From contig OZ038465.1 of the NCBI GenBank assembly GCA_964036295.1, positions 1 through 64,000 on the forward strand: a DNA stretch of 64,000 nucleotides, given 5' to 3'. A program made the position numbers and the translations under genes. The DNA is from Plumapathes pennacea. Taxonomy: Eukaryota > Cnidaria > Anthozoa > Antipatharia > Myriopathidae. The notes under the pieces were generated by a model, which did no database searches, had not been told where the DNA came from, and saw only the letters and a list, made by a program, of their open reading frames with translations. How positions within the stretch are numbered: position 1 is the first letter of the stretch; each line of letters opens with the position of its first letter. Shown here piece after piece: positions 54,201 through 64,000 of the stretch.

Positions 54201-57200
54201 TAGTCATTTTCAAACCATTTAAGCTCCTTAACGTACGTAAACAGTGAATGCAGCACATAGAGAGATTGAAGATATAGGGTTAGTCTCTATGTACTACTAA
54301 TTTCGGTGGTAAGAAGCCCTGATGTCTGTCTGTATGTATGCATGAATGAATGAATGAATGTACGTATGTCTGTCACATCAGATAGCAGTCACGTTACCTG
54401 GTCACCGCGCGAGTAAGGCCGGTTAGCGCCGCACACAATGAATGCGACAGGGTGAATGTTGAGAGTGTCTAACCTAACCGCCGCGCCGACGACACAGGAG
54501 AACAGCCTGGAAACCGCGACCTGGAGCTGGGATTTGGACAGAGAGACAGACAGAGAAACGAGTGTTAGTCATTTTCAAACCATTTAAGCTCCTTAACGTA
54601 CGTAAACAGTGAATGCAGCACATAGAGAGATTGAAGATATAGGGTTAGTCTCTATGTACTACTAATTTCGGTGGTAAGAAGCCCTGATGTCTGTCTGTAT
54701 GTATGCATGAATGAATGAATGAATGTACGTATGTCTGTCACATCAGATAGCAGTCACGTTACCTGGTCACCGCGCGAGTAAGGCCGGTTAGCGCCGCACA
54801 CAATGAATGCGACAGGGTGAATGTTGAGAGTGTCTAACCTAACCGCCGCGCCGACGACACAGGAGAACAGCCTGGAAACCGCGACCTGGAGCTGGGATTT
54901 GGACAGAGAGACAGACAGAGAAACGAGTGTTAGTCATTTTCAAACCATTTAAGCTCCTTAACGTACGTAAACAGTGAATGCAGCACATAGAGAGATTGAA
55001 GATATAGGGTTAGTCTCTATGTACTACTAATTTCGGTGGTAAGAAGCCCTGATGTCTGTCTGTATGTATGCATGAATGAATGAATGAATGTACGTATGTC
55101 TGTCACATCAGATAGCAGTCACGTTACCTGGTCACCGCGCGAGTAAGGCCGGTTAGCGCCGCACACAATGAATGCGACAGGGTGAATGTTGAGAGTGTCT
55201 AACCTAACCGCCGCGCCGACGACACAGGAGAACAGCCTGGAAACCGCGACCTGGAGCTGGGATTTGGACAGAGAGACAGACAGAGAAACGAGTGTTAGTC
55301 ATTTTCAAACCATTTAAGCTCCTTAACGTACGTAAACAGTGAATGCAGCACATAGAGAGATTGAAGATATAGGGTTAGTCTCTATGTACTACTAATTTCG
55401 GTGGTAAGAAGCCCTGATGTCTGTCTGTATGTATGCATGAATGAATGAATGAATGATACGTATGTCTGTCACATCAGATAGCAGTCACGTTACCTGGTCA
55501 CCGCGCGAGTAAGGCCGGTTAGCGCCGCACACAATGAATGCGACAGGGTGAATGTTGAGAGTGTCTAACCTAACCGCCGCGCCGACGACACAGGAGAACA
55601 GCCTGGAAACCGCGACCTGGAGCTGGGATTTGGACAGAGAGACAGACAGAGAAACGAGTGTTAGTCATTTTCAAACCATTTAAGCTCCTTAACGTACGTA
55701 AACAGTGAATGCAGCACATAGAGAGATTGAAGATATAGGGTTAGTCTCTATGTACTACTAATTTCGGTGGTAAGAAGCCCTGATGTCTGTCTGTATGTAT
55801 GCATGAATGAATGAATGAATGTACGTATGTCTGTCACATCAGATAGCAGTCACGTTACCTGGTCACCGCGCGAGTAAGGCCGGTTAGCGCCGCACACAAT
55901 GAATGCGACAGGGTGAATGTTGAGAGTGTCTAACCTAACCGCCGCGCCGACGACACAGGAGAACAGCCTGGAAACCGCGACCTGGAGCTGGGATTTGGAC
56001 AGAGAGACAGACAGAGAAACGAGTGTTAGTCATTTTCAAACCATTTAAGCTCCTTAACGTACGTAAACAGTGAATGCAGCACATAGAGAGATTGAAGATA
56101 TAGGGTTAGTCTCTATGTACTACTAATTTCGGTGGTAAGAAGCCCTGATGTCTGTCTGTATGTATGCATGAATGAATGAATGAATGTACGTATGTCTGTC
56201 ACATCAGATAGCAGTCACGTTACCTGGTCACCGCGCGAGTAAGGCCGGTTAGCGCCGCACACAATGAATGCGACAGGGTGAATGTTGAGAGTGTCTAACC
56301 TAACCGCCGCGCCGACGACACAGGAGAACAGCCTGGAAACCGCGACCTGGAGCTGGGATTTGGACAGAGAGACAGACAGAGAAACGAGTGTTAGTCATTT
56401 TCAAACCATTTAAGCTCCTTAACGTACGTAAACAGTGAATGCAGCACATAGAGAGATTGAAGATATAGGGTTAGTCTCTATGTACTACTAATTTCGGTGG
56501 TAAGAAGCCCTGATGTCTGTCTGTATGTATGCATGAATGAATGAATGAATGTACGTATGTCTGTCACATCAGATAGCAGTCACGTTACCTGGTCACCGCG
56601 CGAGTAAGGCCGGTTAGCGCCGCACACAATGAATGCGACAGGGTGAATGTTGAGAGTGTCTAACCTAACCGCCGCGCCGACGACACAGGAGAACAGCCTG
56701 GAAACCGCGACCTGGAGCTGGGATTTGGACAGAGAGACAGACAGAGAAACGAGTGTTAGTCATTTTCAAACCATTTAAGCTCCTTAACGTACGTAAACAG
56801 TGAATGCAGCACATAGAGAGATTGAAGATATAGGGTTAGTCTCTATGTACTACTAATTTCGGTGGTAAGAAGCCCTGATGTCTGTCTGTATGTATGCATG
56901 AATGAATGAATGAATGTACGTATGTCTGTCACATCAGATAGCAGTCACGTTACCTGGTCACCGCGCGAGTAAGGCCGGTTAGCGCCGCACACAATGAATG
57001 CGACAGGGTGAATGTTGAGAGTGTCTAACCTAACCGCCGCGCCGACGACACAGGAGAACAGCCTGGAAACCGCGACCTGGAGCTGGGATTTGGACAGAGA
57101 GACAGACAGAGAAACGAGTGTTAGTCATTTTCAAACCATTTAAGCTCCTTAACGTACGTAAACAGTGAATGCAGCACATAGAGAGATTGAAGATATAGGG

Positions 57201-60200
57201 TTAGTCTCTATGTACTACTAATTTCGGTGGTAAGAAGCCCTGATGTCTGTCTGTATGTATGCATGAATGAATGAATGAATGTACGTATGTCTGTCACATC
57301 AGATAGCAGTCACGTTACCTGGTCACCGCGCGAGTAAGGCCGGTTAGCGCCGCACACAATGAATGCGACAGGGTGAATGTTGAGAGTGTCTAACCTAACC
57401 GCCGCGCCGACGACACAGGAGAACAGCCTGGAAACCGCGACCTGGAGCTGGGATTTGGACAGAGAGACAGACAGAGAAACGAGTGTTAGTCATTTTCAAA
57501 CCATTTAAGCTCCTTAACGTACGTAAACAGTGAATGCAGCACATAGAGAGATTGAAGATATAGGGTTAGTCTCTATGTACTACTAATTTCGGTGGTAAGA
57601 AGCCCTGATGTCTGTCTGTATGTATGCATGAATGAATGAATGAATGTACGTATGTCTGTCACATCAGATAGCAGTCACGTTACCTGGTCACCGCGCGAGT
57701 AAGGCCGGTTAGCGCCGCACACAATGAATGCGACAGGGTGAATGTTGAGAGTGTCTAACCTAACCGCCGCGCCGACGACACAGGAGAACAGCCTGGAAAC
57801 CGCGACCTGGAGCTGGGATTTGGACAGAGAGACAGACAGAGAAACGAGTGTTAGTCATTTTCAAACCATTTAAGCTCCTTAACGTACGTAAACAGTGAAT
57901 GCAGCACATAGAGAGATTGAAGATATAGGGTTAGTCTCTATGTACTACTAATTTCGGTGGTAAGAAGCCCTGATGTCTGTCTGTATGTATGCATGAATGA
58001 ATGAATGAATGTACGTATGTCTGTCACATCAGATAGCAGTCACGTTACCTGGTCACCGCGCGAGTAAGGCCGGTTAGCGCCGCACACAATGAATGCGACA
58101 GGGTGAATGTTGAGAGTGTCTAACCTAACCGCCGCGCCGACGACACAGGAGAACAGCCTGGAAACCGCGACCTGGAGCTGGGATTTGGACAGAGAGACAG
58201 ACAGAGAAACGAGTGTTAGTCATTTTCAAACCATTTAAGCTCCTTAACGTACGTAAACAGTGAATGCAGCACATAGAGAGATTGAAGATATAGGGTTAGT
58301 CTCTATGTACTACTAATTTCGGTGGTAAGAAGCCCTGATGTCTGTCTGTATGTATGCATGAATGAATGAATGAATGTACGTATGTCTGTCACATCAGATA
58401 GCAGTCACGTTACCTGGTCACCGCGCGAGTAAGGCCGGTTAGCGCCGCACACAATGAATGCGACAGGGTGAATGTTGAGAGTGTCTAACCTAACCGCCGC
58501 GCCGACGACACAGGAGAACAGCCTGGAAACCGCGACCTGGAGCTGGGATTTGGACAGAGAGACAGACAGAGAAACGAGTGTTAGTCATTTTCAAACCATT
58601 TAAGCTCCTTAACGTACGTAAACAGTGAATGCAGCACATAGAGAGATTGAAGATATAGGGTTAGTCTCTATGTACTACTAATTTCGGTGGTAAGAAGCCC
58701 TGATGTCTGTCTGTATGTATGCATGAATGAATGAATGAATGTACGTATGTCTGTCACATCAGATAGCAGTCACGTTACCTGGTCACCGCGCGAGTAAGGC
58801 CGGTTAGCGCCGCACACAATGAATGCGACAGGGTGAATGTTGAGAGTGTCTAACCTAACCGCCGCGCCGACGACACAGGAGAACAGCCTGGAAACCGCGA
58901 CCTGGAGCTGGGATTTGGACAGAGAGACAGACAGAGAAACGAGTGTTAGTCATTTTCAAACCATTTAAGCTCCTTAACGTACGTAAACAGTGAATGCAGC
59001 ACATAGAGAGATTGAAGATATAGGGTTAGTCTCTATGTACTACTAATTTCGGTGGTAAGAAGCCCTGATGTCTGTCTGTATGTATGCATGAATGAATGAA
59101 TGAATGTACGTATGTCTGTCACATCAGATAGCAGTCACGTTACCTGGTCACCGCGCGAGTAAGGCCGGTTAGCGCCGCACACAATGAATGCGACAGGGTG
59201 AATGTTGAGAGTGTCTAACCTAACCGCCGCGCCGACGACACAGGAGAACAGCCTGGAAACCGCGACCTGGAGCTGGGATTTGGACAGAGAGACAGACAGA
59301 GAAACGAGTGTTAGTCATTTTCAAACCATTTAAGCTCCTTAACGTACGTAAACAGTGAATGCAGCACATAGAGAGATTGAAGATATAGGGTTAGTCTCTA
59401 TGTACTACTAATTTCGGTGGTAAGAAGCCCTGATGTCTGTCTGTATGTATGCATGAATGAATGAATGAATGTACGTATGTCTGTCACATCAGATAGCAGT
59501 CACGTTACCTGGTCACCGCGCGAGTAAGGCCGGTTAGCGCCGCACACAATGAATGCGACAGGGTGAATGTTGAGAGTGTCTAACCTAACCGCCGCGCCGA
59601 CGACACAGGAGAACAGCCTGGAAACCGCGACCTGGAGCTGGGATTTGGACAGAGAGACAGACAGAGAAACGAGTGTTAGTCATTTTCAAACCATTTAAGC
59701 TCCTTAACGTACGTAAACAGTGAATGCAGCACATAGAGAGATTGAAGATATAGGGTTAGTCTCTATGTACTACTAATTTCGGTGGTAAGAAGCCCTGATG
59801 TCTGTCTGTATGTATGCATGAATGAATGAATGAATGTACGTATGTCTGTCACATCAGATAGCAGTCACGTTACCTGGTCACCGCGCGAGTAAGGCCGGTT
59901 AGCGCCGCACACAATGAATGCGACAGGGTGAATGTTGAGAGTGTCTAACCTAACCGCCGCGCCGACGACACAGGAGAACAGCCTGGAAACCGCGACCTGG
60001 AGCTGGGATTTGGACAGAGAGACAGACAGAGAAACGAGTGTTAGTCATTTTCAAACCATTTAAGCTCCTTAACGTACGTAAACAGTGAATGCAGCACATA
60101 GAGAGATTGAAGATATAGGGTTAGTCTCTATGTACTACTAATTTCGGTGGTAAGAAGCCCTGATGTCTGTCTGTATGTATGCATGAATGAATGAATGAAT

Positions 60201-63200
60201 GTACGTATGTCTGTCACATCAGATAGCAGTCACGTTACCTGGTCACCGCGCGAGTAAGGCCGGTTAGCGCCGCACACAATGAATGCGACAGGGTGAATGT
60301 TGAGAGTGTCTAACCTAACCGCCGCGCCGACGACACAGGAGAACAGCCTGGAAACCGCGACCTGGAGCTGGGATTTGGACAGAGAGACAGACAGAGAAAC
60401 GAGTGTTAGTCATTTTCAAACCATTTAAGCTCCTTAACGTACGTAAACAGTGAATGCAGCACATAGAGAGATTGAAGATATAGGGTTAGTCTCTATGTAC
60501 TACTAATTTCGGTGGTAAGAAGCCCTGATGTCTGTCTGTATGTATGCATGAATGAATGAATGAATGTACGTATGTCTGTCACATCAGATAGCAGTCACGT
60601 TACCTGGTCACCGCGCGAGTAAGGCCGGTTAGCGCCGCACACAATGAATGCGACAGGGTGAATGTTGAGAGTGTCTAACCTAACCGCCGCGCCGACGACA
60701 CAGGAGAACAGCCTGGAAACCGCGACCTGGAGCTGGGATTTGGACAGAGAGACAGACAGAGAAACGAGTGTTAGTCATTTTCAAACCATTTAAGCTCCTT
60801 AACGTACGTAAACAGTGAATGCAGCACATAGAGAGATTGAAGATATAGGGTTAGTCTCTATGTACTACTAATTTCGGTGGTAAGAAGCCCTGATGTCTGT
60901 CTGTATGTATGCATGAATGAATGAATGAATGTACGTATGTCTGTCACATCAGATAGCAGTCACGTTACCTGGTCACCGCGCGAGTAAGGCCGGTTAGCGC
61001 CGCACACAATGAATGCGACAGGGTGAATGTTGAGAGTGTCTAACCTAACCGCCGCGCCGACGACACAGGAGAACAGCCTGGAAACCGCGACCTGGAGCTG
61101 GGATTTGGACAGAGAGACAGACAGAGAAACGAGTGTTAGTCATTTTCAAACCATTTAAGCTCCTTAACGTACGTAAACAGTGAATGCAGCACATAGAGAG
61201 ATTGAAGATATAGGGTTAGTCTCTATGTACTACTAATTTCGGTGGTAAGAAGCCCTGATGTCTGTCTGTATGTATGCATGAATGAATGAATGAATGTACG
61301 TATGTCTGTCACATCAGATAGCAGTCACGTTACCTGGTCACCGCGCGAGTAAGGCCGGTTAGCGCCGCACACAATGAATGCGACAGGGTGAATGTTGAGA
61401 GTGTCTAACCTAACCGCCGCGCCGACGACACAGGAGAACAGCCTGGAAACCGCGACCTGGAGCTGGGATTTGGACAGAGAGACAGACAGAGAAACGAGTG
61501 TTAGTCATTTTCAAACCATTTAAGCTCCTTAACGTACGTAAACAGTGAATGCAGCACATAGAGAGATTGAAGATATAGGGTTAGTCTCTATGTACTACTA
61601 ATTTCGGTGGTAAGAAGCCCTGATGTCTGTCTGTATGTATGCATGAATGAATGAATGAATGTACGTATGTCTGTCACATCAGATAGCAGTCACGTTACCT
61701 GGTCACCGCGCGAGTAAGGCCGGTTAGCGCCGCACACAATGAATGCGACAGGGTGAATGTTGAGAGTGTCTAACCTAACCGCCGCGCCGACGACACAGGA
61801 GAACAGCCTGGAAACCGCGACCTGGAGCTGGGATTTGGACAGAGAGACAGACAGAGAAACGAGTGTTAGTCATTTTCAAACCATTTAAGCTCCTTAACGT
61901 ACGTAAACAGTGAATGCAGCACATAGAGAGATTGAAGATATAGGGTTAGTCTCTATGTACTACTAATTTCGGTGGTAAGAAGCCCTGATGTCTGTCTGTA
62001 TGTATGCATGAATGAATGAATGAATGTACGTATGTCTGTCACATCAGATAGCAGTCACGTTACCTGGTCACCGCGCGAGTAAGGCCGGTTAGCGCCGCAC
62101 ACAATGAATGCGACAGGGTGAATGTTGAGAGTGTCTAACCTAACCGCCGCGCCGACGACACAGGAGAACAGCCTGGAAACCGCGACCTGGAGCTGGGATT
62201 TGGACAGAGAGACAGACAGAGAAACGAGTGTTAGTCATTTTCAAACCATTTAAGCTCCTTAACGTACGTAAACAGTGAATGCAGCACATAGAGAGATTGA
62301 AGATATAGGGTTAGTCTCTATGTACTACTAATTTCGGTGGTAAGAAGCCCTGATGTCTGTCTGTATGTATGCATGAATGAATGAATGAATGTACGTATGT
62401 CTGTCACATCAGATAGCAGTCACGTTACCTGGTCACCGCGCGAGTAAGGCCGGTTAGCGCCGCACACAATGAATGCGACAGGGTGAATGTTGAGAGTGTC
62501 TAACCTAACCGCCGCGCCGACGACACAGGAGAACAGCCTGGAAACCGCGACCTGGAGCTGGGATTTGGACAGAGAGACAGACAGAGAAACGAGTGTTAGT
62601 CATTTTCAAACCATTTAAGCTCCTTAACGTACGTAAACAGTGAATGCAGCACATAGAGAGATTGAAGATATAGGGTTAGTCTCTATGTACTACTAATTTC
62701 GGTGGTAAGAAGCCCTGATGTCTGTCTGTATGTATGCATGAATGAATGAATGAATGTACGTATGTCTGTCACATCAGATAGCAGTCACGTTACCTGGTCA
62801 CCGCGCGAGTAAGGCCGGTTAGCGCCGCACACAATGAATGCGACAGGGTGAATGTTGAGAGTGTCTAACCTAACCGCCGCGCCGACGACACAGGAGAACA
62901 GCCTGGAAACCGCGACCTGGAGCTGGGATTTGGACAGAGAGACAGACAGAGAAACGAGTGTTAGTCATTTTCAAACCATTTAAGCTCCTTAACGTACGTA
63001 AACAGTGAATGCAGCACATAGAGAGATTGAAGATATAGGGTTAGTCTCTATGTACTACTAATTTCGGTGGTAAGAAGCCCTGATGTCTGTCTGTATGTAT
63101 GCATGAATGAATGAATGAATGTACGTATGTCTGTCACATCAGATAGCAGTCACGTTACCTGGTCACCGCGCGAGTAAGGCCGGTTAGCGCCGCACACAAT

Positions 63201-64000
63201 GAATGCGACAGGGTGAATGTTGAGAGTGTCTAACCTAACCGCCGCGCCGACGACACAGGAGAACAGCCTGGAAACCGCGACCTGGAGCTGGGATTTGGAC
63301 AGAGAGACAGACAGAGAAACGAGTGTTAGTCATTTTCAAACCATTTAAGCTCCTTAACGTACGTAAACAGTGAATGCAGCACATAGAGAGATTGAAGATA
63401 TAGGGTTAGTCTCTATGTACTACTAATTTCGGTGGTAAGAAGCCCTGATGTCTGTCTGTATGTATGCATGAATGAATGAATGAATGTACGTATGTCTGTC
63501 ACATCAGATAGCAGTCACGTTACCTGGTCACCGCGCGAGTAAGGCCGGTTAGCGCCGCACACAATGAATGCGACAGGGTGAATGTTGAGAGTGTCTAACC
63601 TAACCGCCGCGCCGACGACACAGGAGAACAGCCTGGAAACCGCGACCTGGAGCTGGGATTTGGACAGAGAGACAGACAGAGAAACGAGTGTTAGTCATTT
63701 TCAAACCATTTAAGCTCCTTAACGTACGTAAACAGTGAATGCAGCACATAGAGAGATTGAAGATATAGGGTTAGTCTCTATGTACTACTAATTTCGGTGG
63801 TAAGAAGCCCTGATGTCTGTCTGTATGTATGCATGAATGAATGAATGAATGTACGTATGTCTGTCACATCAGATAGCAGTCACGTTACCTGGTCACCGCG
63901 CGAGTAAGGCCGGTTAGCGCCGCACACAATGAATGCGACAGGGTGAATGTTGAGAGTGTCTAACCTAACCGCCGCGCCGACGACACAGGAGAACAGCCTG
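51252..64000. repeat. 365/369-bp satellite array, about 35 copies, continues past the window
   Basis: tgttagtcattttcaaacc recurs at 51252, 51621, 51990, 52359, 52738, 53103 and then every 365 bases (one 366) to 63689. The first three units are 369 bp with four 'gaat' repeats; the fourth is 379 bp with a 14-base duplication of acgtacgtaaacaa; later units have three 'gaat' and are almost identical. One unit near 55455 has an extra A. No open frame persists because 365 is not divisible by three. Each unit joins a 50-bp piece related to the 139-bp repeat to about 150 bp related to 2968-3241 in reverse. Confidence 0.98.

Noticed and set aside
51252..64000. CRISPR-like array
   Set aside because: The repeat is a head-to-tail 365-bp satellite with no unique spacers, in a eukaryotic genome.

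Overview
The window is eukaryotic nuclear DNA: genes are split by GT-AG introns, the density of transposon relics, microsatellites and satellite is high, and there is no operon structure. The gene content (a WIP1/PPM1D phosphatase of animal type, Crypton-like tyrosine recombinase genes) and the style of the repeats (TTAA-flanked MITEs, G-rich-ended MITEs with internal 'taccctatttcagac' runs) suggest an anthozoan cnidarian, probably a stony coral. The clade assignment is an inference made without database comparison.

Layout. 1-6.5 kb is a nest of diverged direct repeats carrying broken exons (a Schlafen/AlbA_2-like piece, a LINE reverse-transcriptase piece) and a retroelement tail. 6.5-10.25 kb holds a duplicated ~1 kb repeat block around a foldback element. 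10.9-15.5 kb (minus strand) is a complete four-exon PPM1D/WIP1-like gene; its first intron carries a foldback element and a deleted PIF/Harbinger transposon with intact inverted repeats and a 3-bp target duplication. 16.8-21.5 kb (plus strand) is a seven-exon gene for a tyrosine-recombinase-like (Crypton-like) protein with a coding 123-bp tandem repeat. 21.5-23.9 kb is AT-rich and repetitive, with a partial copy of exon 4 of that gene, microsatellites and a ~93-bp minisatellite. 23.9-38.7 kb is a 4.32-4.33 kb unit repeated 3.4 times almost without change; each full unit carries a broken recombinase-related pseudogene. 38.7-42.8 kb is a second tandem array (1,826-bp unit). 42.9-48.2 kb (minus strand) is a seven-exon gene whose predicted 835-residue product joins an acidic N-terminus, a staphylococcal-nuclease-like domain with all catalytic residues, and a SET domain. 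48.2-50.6 kb is mostly unrecognised sequence with one TA-flanked MITE. 50.65-51.25 kb is a 139-bp tandem repeat that passes directly into a 365/369-bp satellite running to the end of the window (about 35 copies).

Exon joins were worked out by hand from splice signals and reading phase. For all three multi-exon genes every junction keeps phase and the coding sum is a whole number of codons (384, 770 and 836 including stop). There is no pathway link between the three genes; what they share is neighbourhood with mobile and tandemly amplified DNA. The item most worth attention is the nuclease-SET fusion, followed by the Crypton-like gene with its amplified pseudogene relatives.
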